Shown here piece by piece: positions 5,690 to 11,929 of a stretch of DNA of 14,753 nucleotides. Source of the DNA: Nitrospira sp. Its GTDB lineage: Bacteria > Nitrospirota > Thermodesulfovibrionia > Thermodesulfovibrionales > SM23-35. Positions within the stretch are counted from its first letter, which is position 1; every line of letters begins with the position of its first letter. Made by a program: the position numbers and the translations under genes. Below the pieces are notes generated by a model that was given only the letters and a program-made list of their open reading frames with translations, had not been told where the DNA came from and ran no database searches. Location of the stretch: NCBI GenBank assembly GCA_016873575.1, contig VGWY01000040.1, positions 1 through 14,753 on the forward strand. Direction: 5' to 3'.

Positions 5690-7036
5690 TTAAGATATAT
5701 ACCGTTCAATAATCTCCATTGCCCTTTCGACAGCCCCTGCATTTTTTCTGTATAATTGCTGCGCCTTTAAGCCAATCTCTTTTGCCTTTTCAGGAGAAAG
5801 GAGGAGGTCTCTTAATTTCGAATAGAGTTCTTCCTCGTTAACCTCAAGAGCCGCACCCGCATTGTAGAAATCCTTTATAACAGGGAAATTCTCCATATGT
5901 GGTCCGCATACTACCGGTTTTCCCCAGTATGCAGGTTCAAGGGGATTCTGGCCTCCATATCCCTTAAAACTCTTCCCGATGATTGCTATGTCTGAGATAC
6001 CGTAAATTGCAGATAATTCACCAACAGTGTCTAACAAAAGAACAACGCCCTCCAAAGGGATGAAGGATGAGGGATGAAGGATGAGTGCTAAGGACTGAGT
6101 GCTGAGGACTGAGCGCTTTATAAATGAAAATCCTTTTGATTTAAGCATATCTTCAACCTCTTGAAATCTCTCAGGATGTCGCGGGGCAATGATAAGATTA
6201 AGGTCAGGAAAATCTTCTTTCAGTTTGCTGTATATAGATGTAAAAAATTCCTCTTCTCCTTCATGAGTGCTTCCCGCGATGATAACAGGCCCTTTCATTT
6301 TTTCAGTCCATTCAGGAACCTGCGAAGGTGGGCGTGTATCAAATTTGAAATTACCTATAATCATTACCCTGCTTTCATCCACGCCGAGGCTCCTTATCCT
6401 CTCAGCATCTGACTCGGCCTGCATCCCAAATGTATCCACATATGAGAGGACCTTCTTCATAAAAAAGGAGATTTTCTTATATCCTTGAAATGACTTCCCG
6501 GAAATCCTTCCATTGAGCAGGATGACAGGAATGTTATTTGTTTTAAATATCCTGAACATATTTGGCCATAGCTCGGTCTCAATGGTTATTAAAATCTCTG
6601 GTCTCACCTTTTTCACGACTGCATTCAGGATGAGGGGAATATCAAATGGGAGATAGACAACAGTTGTGCCTTCGGGTGTCCTTTCCTTTGCGACCTTCTG
6701 TCCGGTATCAGTGATTGTTGATAGGATGATATTCGTTGAAGGAAACCGCTCCCGCAGCCTTTTAAGCAGTGGCAGTGCTGCCATAACCTCGCCAACAGAT
6801 ACTGCATGAACCCAGATAATCCCCCCAAATCCCCCCACACCCCCCTTTGGAAAAGGGGGGCTGAGGGGGATTTTAAAGGGGGGGAGGGGGGATTTAAAAG
6901 TGCTGAAGGATGAATTAAGAATACCGAATTTTTCTCTGAGCCATCGTTTCCTTAATTCCTTTGGTCTTTTGAGATATTCAAATGGAAATAAGAAGAACAA
7001 AACAATAATGTATATGAGACTGTAAAGTAAATACAT
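5690..7036 (-). CDS. waaA: 3-deoxy-D-manno-octulosonic acid (Kdo) transferase
   Basis: GT-B glycosyltransferase that adds Kdo from CMP-Kdo to lipid A precursor at the inner membrane. I chose the ATG at 7036, directly after the msbA stop (TGA-A-ATG). It gives 448 residues and the usual N-terminal membrane anchor MYLLYSLIYIIVLFFLF. Longer starts (7057, 7102) overlap msbA and add no family sequence. Motifs: HAVSVGE (77-83, E83 the likely catalytic base), ETELWPN (153-159), AGSTHEGEEE (254-263), APRHPER (284-290) and GGQNPLEP (361-368). Two insertions are repeat-derived and in frame: residues about 48-72 (PLPPFKIPLSPPFPKGGVGGF, from the palindrome at 6819-6893) and about 309-329 (STQSLALILHPSSFIP, from 14-bp units). 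The first lies between the anchor and the catalytic domain, the second between two core elements. Last gene of the lpxB-msbA-waaA unit. Confidence 0.95.
   Translation of the reverse strand: MYLLYSLIYIIVLFFLFPFEYLKRPKELRKRWLREKFGILNSSFSTFKSPLPPFKIPLSPPFPKGGVGGFGGIIWVHAVSVGEVMAALPLLKRLRERFPSTNIILSTITDTGQKVAKERTPEGTTVVYLPFDIPLILNAVVKKVRPEILITIETELWPNMFRIFKTNNIPVILLNGRISGKSFQGYKKISFFMKKVLSYVDTFGMQAESDAERIRSLGVDESRVMIIGNFKFDTRPPSQVPEWTEKMKGPVIIAGSTHEGEEEFFTSIYSKLKEDFPDLNLIIAPRHPERFQEVEDMLKSKGFSFIKRSVLSTQSLALILHPSSFIPLEGVVLLLDTVGELSAIYGISDIAIIGKSFKGYGGQNPLEPAYWGKPVVCGPHMENFPVIKDFYNAGAALEVNEEELYSKLRDLLLSPEKAKEIGLKAQQLYRKNAGAVERAMEIIERYIS
6057..6113. repeat. Tandem 14-bp microrepeats inside waaA
   Basis: Two exact copies of GGGATGAAGGATGA (6057-6070, 6071-6084), one extra G, then two near-identical copies of TGCTAAGGACTGAG / TGCTGAGGACTGAG (6086-6099, 6100-6113). 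They are read in frame on the minus strand. The first type also occurs at the 3' end of the GlcF-like gene in the opposite orientation. Confidence 0.85.
6819..6893. repeat. G-rich composite palindrome inside waaA
   Basis: The core hairpin is CCCCCCTTT (6840-6848), loop GGA, AAAGGGGGG (6852-6860). It is flanked by AATCCCCCC / CCCCCCACAC arms on the left and GAGGGGGATTTT and GGGAGGGGGGATTT arms on the right. The left side has two C-rich arms and the right two G-rich arms, so it looks like a doubled element. The length is compatible with the waaA frame. Confidence 0.88.
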
Positions 7037-7037
7037 T

Positions 7038-8774
7038 TCATGCAATAGTTTCCACATCCTGGGCGCTGAACTGCAGATCATAAAGCCTTTTATAGATACC
7101 ATCCCTTTCTATAAGCGCTTCATGTGTCCCTGACTCAACAATCCTTCCTTTATCAAGAACAATAATCCTCGTTGCACGCCTGATTGTAGAGAGTCTGTGG
7201 GCAATTACAAAGGTAGTCCTGTTTTGCATGAGGTTTTCGAGTGCCTTCTGAACCATTATCTCAGACTCGGTATCCAGTGAAGAAGTTGCCTCATCGAGTA
7301 TTAATATGGGAGGATTTTTCAGGATTGCTCTCGCTATGGAAAGTCTCTGTCTCTGACCTCCTGATAGTCTCACCCCCCGCTCACCGATTACTGTTTCATA
7401 TTTCCGGGTAAGCTCCATGATAAATTCATGTGCAAAGGCAGACTTTGCAGCATTTATAATCTCATCATCGCCAGCACCTGGCTTACCAAATGCTATATTA
7501 TTCTTAACAGTATCATTAAAGAGGATAACATCCTGGCTTACAACACCTATCTGCTCTCTCAGTGATCTGAGCCTTGCCTTTGATATATCAACAGCATCTA
7601 TAAAAATAACTCCTTCTGATGGATCGTTGAACCTTGGGATGAGATCAACAAGGGTTGTCTTTCCAACCCCGCTCCTCCCAACTATTGCGATTATCTCTCC
7701 TTTTTTAATCTTCAAACTAATGTCTTTCAGCGCTTCATCCTTTACATCTGGATAGATAAAAGAGACATTTCTGAATTCTATATTTTCCTTAAGAGGTGGA
7801 AGAGTCATAGTTCCATCTTTTTCATGTTCCTTGATCTCAATCTCGGCTATCCTTTCAAGTGATGCCCTTGCCTGTTGTATTCCATTGTTGACCTCTGCGA
7901 GCCTCTTTGCCGGTGTATAGACCATGAAAATTGCTGCAAGAAAAGAGAAAAATTCACCTGGTGTTATTATCCCTGTTATGACAAGTCTTCCTCCGTACCA
8001 GAGCACAAATGCAATCCCGAGGCCTCCAACAGCCTCCATGAGCAAAGTAGAAAATTCCATAAGCCTTGTAGACCTCAAGACCTCTCTGTAATAATCCTGA
8101 TTTTTTTCCTTAAATTTATTAATTGTATCAGCCTCACGGCCAAAGACCTTTATCATCTTAATGCCGCTGAATCCCTCTGTAAGATGCTCGGTTATCACTG
8201 ATATCTTCTGCTGTGCGATTTTGCTTACATTCTTCAGTCTTTTACCGAGTCTGTTCACTCCATAGAATGCTGCAGGAAGGACAGTAACCGCTATCAGTGC
8301 AAGATCCCATCTTCTGTAAAAGGCAACGATAAGAAGTGCAATAACTGTCATTCCCTGAACAAAGAGATTCCGGATTGAATATGAAAGGAGTTCCTGTAAC
8401 ATACCTATGTCATTTATTGTGCGGGAAAGCATTGACCCCATTGATTCCCTGGTATAATGCCCTACAGGAAGGTACATCAGATGTCCAAAGAGCCTGTTCC
8501 TCATATCCCTGACAATCTTTGCACCTGTTGATTTCATTAAAAAGGTCTGTGCAAAAGAAAATAGTCCTTTCAGGGAAAAGAGCAGAAGTATTGCAATGGG
8601 CAGAACAGTTAGCAGGGTATTATTCTTTTCAAGAAAAATGCCATCCATAGCAGGCTTTACAAGCCATGCAAGTGCACCATTTATACCGGAGACAATCAGA
8701 CTTGCTATCCCTGCAAGCACAATCCTTCCCCAGTAAGGTTTCAGGAGCAGAATTATCTTTTTTATTGCTTCCAC
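7038..8774 (-). CDS. msbA: Lipid A export ATP-binding/permease protein MsbA
   Basis: Homodimeric ABC exporter that flips core lipid A across the inner membrane. Its 578 residues match the family (E. coli 582). Residues 1-310 form the membrane domain with six predicted helices (about 18-40, 55-78, 135-152, 157-175, 245-265, 270-290). The ATPase domain has Walker A GRSGVGKT (366-373), the signature LSGGQ (470-474), Walker B LILDE (491-495) and the switch histidine H526 in AHRLST. The start is GTG at 8774, inside the end of lpxB (13-nt overlap), and GGAG lies about 10 nt upstream. The gene sits between lpxB and waaA, which makes the lipid A substrate more likely than a drug. Related multidrug ABC exporters have the same layout, so the name rests partly on context. 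Confidence 0.93.
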   Translation of the reverse strand: MEAIKKIILLLKPYWGRIVLAGIASLIVSGINGALAWLVKPAMDGIFLEKNNTLLTVLPIAILLLFSLKGLFSFAQTFLMKSTGAKIVRDMRNRLFGHLMYLPVGHYTRESMGSMLSRTINDIGMLQELLSYSIRNLFVQGMTVIALLIVAFYRRWDLALIAVTVLPAAFYGVNRLGKRLKNVSKIAQQKISVITEHLTEGFSGIKMIKVFGREADTINKFKEKNQDYYREVLRSTRLMEFSTLLMEAVGGLGIAFVLWYGGRLVITGIITPGEFFSFLAAIFMVYTPAKRLAEVNNGIQQARASLERIAEIEIKEHEKDGTMTLPPLKENIEFRNVSFIYPDVKDEALKDISLKIKKGEIIAIVGRSGVGKTTLVDLIPRFNDPSEGVIFIDAVDISKARLRSLREQIGVVSQDVILFNDTVKNNIAFGKPGAGDDEIINAAKSAFAHEFIMELTRKYETVIGERGVRLSGGQRQRLSIARAILKNPPILILDEATSSLDTESEIMVQKALENLMQNRTTFVIAHRLSTIRRATRIIVLDKGRIVESGTHEALIERDGIYKRLYDLQFSAQDVETIA

Positions 8775-9988
8775 CCTGCCATCTCTCCGATTATTTCAGC
8801 ACCCCTTTTTGAAGGATTTTTCCCTGAAAAAGGCTCTTTTAATACTCTATAATAATCAAGCATTTTATTTTTATATTCAATATCAAAAATAATCCTTTTA
8901 ATCTCTCTTATTATATCCCGGGCATTAGCCCTATCCTGTAAGAGCTCAACAACAACCTCTCTTCCTGAAAGGATATTGACCAGTGATATGTATTTGACAT
9001 CCACAATGATTTTCCCGAGATTAAAAGTCAGGGGAGAAAGTTTGTATACCACAACCATGGGCACATTGAGGTATGCAGCCTGCAGTGTAACTGTCCCTGA
9101 GGCAACAACAGCCATATCAGATGCAGCAAGAACCCGGACAGATTCACCTTTTTTTATATGAACACCTTCCTTTCTAAGGAATTCAAGGTAATGTTTATAC
9201 TCCCTTTCATCTATATTGGGAGCAAGTGGAATACAAAACTGATAATCACCTGTAAAGGCTATCTCAGGATCGTTTTTGAATACTCTGACAACATCTGTCA
9301 TTAAAGGAAGTAATCTCTTTAGTTCACTTGGCCTGCTTCCGGGAAGTAGGGAGAGGAGGGGCTTATCCGGATTAAGACCGAGGGCGGACTTAATCCCCCC
9401 TTTTTCAAATCCCCCCTTGTCCCCCTTTTCTAAAGGGGGGATGGGGGGATTATCGGGGGGTAAGTGGGGATTTGTTGTTTGCAATATGGCTTCTGTTTCT
9501 TCTATTATTGGATGACCAACAAACTCACATGTAACACCGGCTTTTTTGTATATCTCTTCTTCGAATGGAAGGATAACAGCCATCCTGTCAATGAGACCTG
9601 CAATCTTCTTCACCCTGCCTTTACGCCATGCCCATACTTGGGGGCTTACATAATATAAGATGTTTATTCCCAGTGACTTGGCTATCTTTGCAACCTTCAG
9701 GTTGAAATCAGGATAGTCAATGAGTACAAGGACATCAGGCCTGAACTTTTTAATAGCATCAGCAGTCTTTTTGAATGTATCCTTCACTTCTCTGTATGCT
9801 GAAAATGCCTCTATGAGGCCAAATGCTGATGAAAACCTCGAGATGATCTCAACTCCTGCCTTACTCATCCTCTCACCACCAACACCCATTATATGCACAC
9901 CAGGCCATTTGCTTTTCAGTTCTTTTGCGAGGAGTGAACCATATAATTCACCTGAGCTTTCGCCAGTCACTATCATAACAGTATTCAT
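8762..9988 (-). CDS. lpxB: Lipid-A-disaccharide synthase
   Basis: GT-B enzyme of family GT19 that joins UDP-2,3-diacylglucosamine and lipid X to lipid A disaccharide on the cytoplasmic membrane face. Motifs: GESSGELYG (9-17), IDYPDFNLKVAK (90-101), YYVSPQVWAWRKGR (112-125), LPFEEEIYKKAGV then FVGHP (140-160), LLPGSRPSEL (214-223), ASGTVTLQAA and VKYISLVNIL. The 408 residues are slightly longer than the usual ~380. The excess is one in-frame insert at about 170-198 (NPPIPPLEKGDKGGFEKGG), encoded by the palindrome at 9391-9473 and placed between FVGHPIIEET and the second Rossmann domain. First gene of the unit lpxB-msbA-waaA, with a TATAAT box ending 7 nt before the ATG. Confidence 0.95.
   Translation of the reverse strand: MNTVMIVTGESSGELYGSLLAKELKSKWPGVHIMGVGGERMSKAGVEIISRFSSAFGLIEAFSAYREVKDTFKKTADAIKKFRPDVLVLIDYPDFNLKVAKIAKSLGINILYYVSPQVWAWRKGRVKKIAGLIDRMAVILPFEEEIYKKAGVTCEFVGHPIIEETEAILQTTNPHLPPDNPPIPPLEKGDKGGFEKGGIKSALGLNPDKPLLSLLPGSRPSELKRLLPLMTDVVRVFKNDPEIAFTGDYQFCIPLAPNIDEREYKHYLEFLRKEGVHIKKGESVRVLAASDMAVVASGTVTLQAAYLNVPMVVVYKLSPLTFNLGKIIVDVKYISLVNILSGREVVVELLQDRANARDIIREIKRIIFDIEYKNKMLDYYRVLKEPFSGKNPSKRGAEIIGEMAGWKQ
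9391..9473. repeat. G-rich composite palindrome inside lpxB
   Basis: The core hairpin is CCCCCTTT (9421-9428), loop TCT, AAAGGGGG (9432-9439). C-rich arms (AATCCCCCC, AAATCCCCCC) lie to the left and G-rich arms (GGGGGGATT, CGGGGGGTAAG, GGGGATTTG) to the right. It is translated in frame on the minus strand as the LpxB insert. Confidence 0.9.
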
Positions 9989-9995
9989 CTAACCT

Positions 9996-10001
9996 ATTAT
10001 A
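9996..10001 (-). promoter_or_regulatory. TATAAT -10 box just before lpxB
   Basis: On the minus strand TATAAT is followed by AGGTTAG and then the lpxB ATG at 9988. Transcription would start at or next to the ATG. The region 17 nt upstream (GAGGCA) is a poor -35. The AGG in between is too close to work well as a Shine-Dalgarno. This makes a leaderless operon mRNA plausible but not certain. Confidence 0.45.
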
Positions 10002-10065
10002 TCTGAAATTAGCCAAATTGCCTCATCAAAAAGCTGTACCTTCGTTCATATATAGGAAATTATAA

Positions 10066-10164
10066 ACCACAGAGGCACTGAGACACAGAGATTTAAGAAC
10101 ATAAATTTTAAAAAACTTATAAATTATTTTTATTTTTTTCTCTGTGTCCTCTGTGTTCTGTAGT
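10066..10164. repeat. CTCTGTG-type inverted repeat with AT-rich centre
   Basis: The left arm (10066-10091, ACCACAGAGGCACTGAGACA continuing to CAGAGA) and the right arm (10139-10164, TCTCTGTGTCCTCTGTGTTC continuing to TGTAGT) pair imperfectly around an AT-rich centre. It lies in the 490-nt gap upstream of lpxB and of the DUF433 gene. This type of repeat is widely dispersed in environmental genomes; its function is unknown. Confidence 0.7.
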
Positions 10165-10298
10165 TAAATTAAGGTTTTTGTTCCTCTGACCCACATGTTG
10201 CTATTCATGTTGCTATCTCATGCTTTCAGAAATTAGGTTATGCAGATGTAAAGTTTGACTTTTGTTTCATTACAATGATATTTTTAATTAAACTCACT

Positions 10299-10451
10299 GT
10301 AGTTTAGCAAATTTTACCTTTGGACAGGCGAGGACGCCTGTCCTACTGATATAACTCTTTGAAAGTATTAGTTTTTAAAGTAGTAGGTCAGGCGTCTCGC
10401 CTGACATTAAAGCATTATCTTTCAATAAGTTATGAATTTTTGCTAAACTAC
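10299..10451. repeat. Pair of inverted elements with internal CAGGCG hairpins
   Basis: Outer arms GTAGTTTAGCAAA (10299-10311) and TTTGCTAAACTAC (10439-10451) are a perfect 13-bp inverted repeat. Each half carries its own palindrome: GGACAGGCG / CGCCTGTCC (10322-10343) and GTCAGGCG / CGCCTGAC (10387-10405). A third matching pair is ATAACT...TGAAAG on the left and its inverted counterpart near 10417-10433 on the right. Two copies of one element thus face each other. Together with 9989-10298 (AT-rich, with the CTCTGTG dyad) this fills the gap; I see no gene there. Confidence 0.75.
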
Positions 10452-10478
10452 AATAAACTTATATTAAAGGCATACGAA

Positions 10479-10883
10479 ATGGAAACACTCGTTAAGACAG
10501 AGCATCCCTACATTGTTAGAAAATCAGGAGTATGTGGCGGTTCTCCAGTTATCGAGGGAACAAGAATTACTGTTAGGCTGATTGCACAATTTGTGAAAAC
10601 AGGCTCAACAGCCGAAGAAATCCTTGCTTCTTATCCACATCTTTCTCTCGCACAGATTCATGATGCAATTAGCTACTACTTTGACCATAGGGAAGAAATC
10701 GAGCAAGACATTGAGGATAATAAGATCAAGAATATCTTAAGAAAATACAATTTGAGACTAATTCCACATACTGGGATTCCTGGTGTAGGGCGAATTGTAG
10801 CAGAGAAGGAATTTGAATCCCTTTCAGAAGAAGAAAAAGGAAAGGCGTATACATGGGAGACCCTTCCTGAAGAGTGGGAGTAA
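10479..10883 (+). CDS. DUF433 family antitoxin
   Basis: The DUF433 domain fills residues about 10-70, with the typical signature VCGGSPVIEGTRITVRLIAQ followed by GSTAEEILASYPHLSLAQIHDAISYYF. It is a winged-helix-like DNA-binding fold found in antitoxins paired with PIN-like toxins. Residues 71-134 form a charged extension (LSEEEKGKAYTWETLPEEWE at the end) that could wrap the toxin. I chose the ATG at 10479, with AAAGG 8 nt upstream. The longer frame from 10359 reads through the inverted-repeat element and adds non-family residues. It overlaps the next gene by 10 nt, as expected for a toxin-antitoxin operon. Confidence 0.9.
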   Translation: METLVKTEHPYIVRKSGVCGGSPVIEGTRITVRLIAQFVKTGSTAEEILASYPHLSLAQIHDAISYYFDHREEIEQDIEDNKIKNILRKYNLRLIPHTGIPGVGRIVAEKEFESLSEEEKGKAYTWETLPEEWE

Positions 10884-11245
10884 CGGAAGTTACTCACCCT
10901 ATCAGACTTTATCTTGATGAAATGGTTCCTGTAAGTTTGGCAGTTGTATTACGTCAGTATGGTTATGATGTGCTTGCTGCTAAAGATGCCGATATGCTTA
11001 GTAAAAGTGACGAGAACCAACTCGCCTTTGCTGTATCAGATAGTAGAACAATTATAACTTTCAATATTAAAGACTTTGTTTTATTACATCAAACATGGCT
11101 TAAGGAAGGAAAGAGACATTTTGGAATAATTGTTTCTCCAGAAATAAGAATTTCTAAATTAATTCACCATTGCCTAAAGTTGTTAGGCAAAACCGAAAGT
11201 AAAGATTTAATAGAACAGTTGCGGTTTCTACAAGAATTTGTATAG
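10874..11245 (+). CDS. DUF5615 PIN-like toxin
   Basis: Protein of 123 residues with the DUF5615 (PIN-like / Mut7-C related) pattern: IRLYLDEMVP (D15, E16) at the start, GYDVLAAKDADMLSKSDENQLAFA (D38, D40, D46 and E47 as acidic candidates) and SRTIITFNIKDF (T62, N64, D67). PIN-like enzymes cut RNA using acidic residues and a metal. It is expected to be held in check by the DUF433 protein encoded just upstream. The start is GTG: a TGA in the same frame lies at 10868-10870 and GTG 10874 is the only start before the conserved LYLDE. The GTG lies within the antitoxin stop region, with GAAGAG just upstream. The exact substrate is unknown. Confidence 0.86.
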   Translation: MGVTEVTHPIRLYLDEMVPVSLAVVLRQYGYDVLAAKDADMLSKSDENQLAFAVSDSRTIITFNIKDFVLLHQTWLKEGKRHFGIIVSPEIRISKLIHHCLKLLGKTESKDLIEQLRFLQEFV

Positions 11246-11316
11246 AGATGTAAGCTAATCCCTATAGTCTGAAGGGAAAGCAGATTATTTTGAAGTGCAT
11301 TGTACTACAGTCATCT

Positions 11317-11379
11317 AACTTAAAATTCTTAAGTGAAGTTTGAAGGTCAGAACCCAGATAGACAGCCCGGTTAAGTTTG
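11317..11379. repeat. Spaced 7-bp inverted repeat
   Basis: AACTTAA (11317-11323) and TTAAGTT (11373-11379) are a perfect inverted pair about 50 nt apart, with a small inner palindrome ACTTAA-N5-TTAAGT at 11318-11334. It lies in the stretch 11246-11620, which otherwise holds a possible gene remnant and the hairpin element. Confidence 0.35.
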
Positions 11380-11388
11380 CAATTTGTC

Positions 11389-11514
11389 TTAGGCAACTCT
11401 TTGGGGTTCACTTGTACGAATAAGTTCTCTGAGTGCTGCTGCAATTGGTCTCAGGTTACTGTCACGAATAATGCGCCACCGGTTTACTACTATTTCCGAA
11501 ACAATAAGAGTTGG
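11389..11514 (-). pseudogene. Possible C-terminal gene remnant of unknown family
   Basis: On the minus strand a 41-codon frame ends with TAA at 11391-11389. It reads PTLIVSEIVVNRWR... and ends LRELIRTSEPQRVA, with an amphipathic helix-like pattern (NLRPIAAALRELI) that looks coding. Its frame is cut by a TAA at the very edge of the hairpin element at 11518-11595, as if the element had replaced or truncated the rest of the gene. No start codon is visible, and I do not recognise the family. Chance is a real alternative for so short a frame. Confidence 0.25.
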
Positions 11515-11517
11515 TTA

Positions 11518-11595
11518 AGGGACATATCCTATGTTTCTTTGACAAGAGAAGACCCTCTTCAAAAAGAAAGACAAAGAAATATGGGATGTGTCCCT
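11518..11595. repeat. 78-bp hairpin element with 24-nt arms
   Basis: Arms 11518-11541 and 11572-11595 pair over 24 positions. Of these, 21 are Watson-Crick and the other 3 are G-T, which become G-U pairs if the plus strand is transcribed. An inner GAAGA-CCC-TCTTC hairpin sits in the 30-nt loop. The arm starts AGGGACATATCC on the left and ends GGATGTGTCCCT on the right. It resembles REP/BIME-like elements, such as those mobilised by REP-associated Y1 transposases, but no transposase is nearby. Confidence 0.8.
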
Positions 11596-11620
11596 ACTAC
11601 CAATTAAATGTGGCGAATTG

Positions 11621-11929
11621 ATGACCAAAGCTGAAAAGCTTAAGAAGATTCTGGAATATTCTCTGCGATGTCCAGACTCCAGTTGGTGCAAAAAGAGTAA
11701 CATGACAATATTGCTCCCTGATTATGATAGGAAACTTGTAGAGAAAGATATTGAACTTGCTGAGGCTAATAAGGAATCAGGGCAAATGGTAGTTTATGTC
11801 AAAATTGAAAAATTAAGGAAATCATGCCATCAAATAATTATTGCCAATTGTCAAGGGCAGACCCCTTGTTCCAATGGACCCCCCTTATTCCGATGTAGAT
11901 TAAAAAATCTCACTACCTTTTTTACTTGA
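11621..11929 (+). CDS. Small hypothetical protein, doubtful
   Basis: An ATG at 11621 opens 102 codons ending 8 bases inside the convergent lipoprotein gene. The first ~70 residues (MTKAEKLKKILEYSLRCPDS, then WCKKSNMTILLPDYDRKLVE and KDIELAEANKESGQMVVY) look protein-like, lysine- and glutamate-rich with predicted helices. The rest (QGQTPCSNGPPLFRCRL) reads like translated non-coding or repeat DNA. There is no Shine-Dalgarno. It may be a real small gene with a damaged 3' end, or a chance frame. An upstream start at 11588 would begin inside the hairpin element and is less likely. Confidence 0.3.
   Translation: MTKAEKLKKILEYSLRCPDSSWCKKSNMTILLPDYDRKLVEKDIELAEANKESGQMVVYVKIEKLRKSCHQIIIANCQGQTPCSNGPPLFRCRLKNLTTFFT

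Noticed and set aside
7037..7102. Longer start for waaA (7057 or 7102)
   Set aside because: The added residues are the overlap with msbA. The start at 7036, right after the msbA stop, begins with the usual membrane anchor.
10359..10478. N-terminal extension of the DUF433 protein by 40 residues
   Set aside because: It is a translation of the inverted-repeat element. The ATG at 10479 has a Shine-Dalgarno and begins the usual family sequence.
11317..11379. Integron attC site
   Set aside because: A 7-bp inverted pair with RYYYAAC / GTTRRRY-like ends is present, but the inner arms do not pair as in attC and no integrase or cassette array is seen.
11377..11607. Plus-strand ORF across the hairpin element
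   Set aside because: It reads through both hairpin arms, has unlikely composition and overlaps the more coding-like minus-strand remnant.
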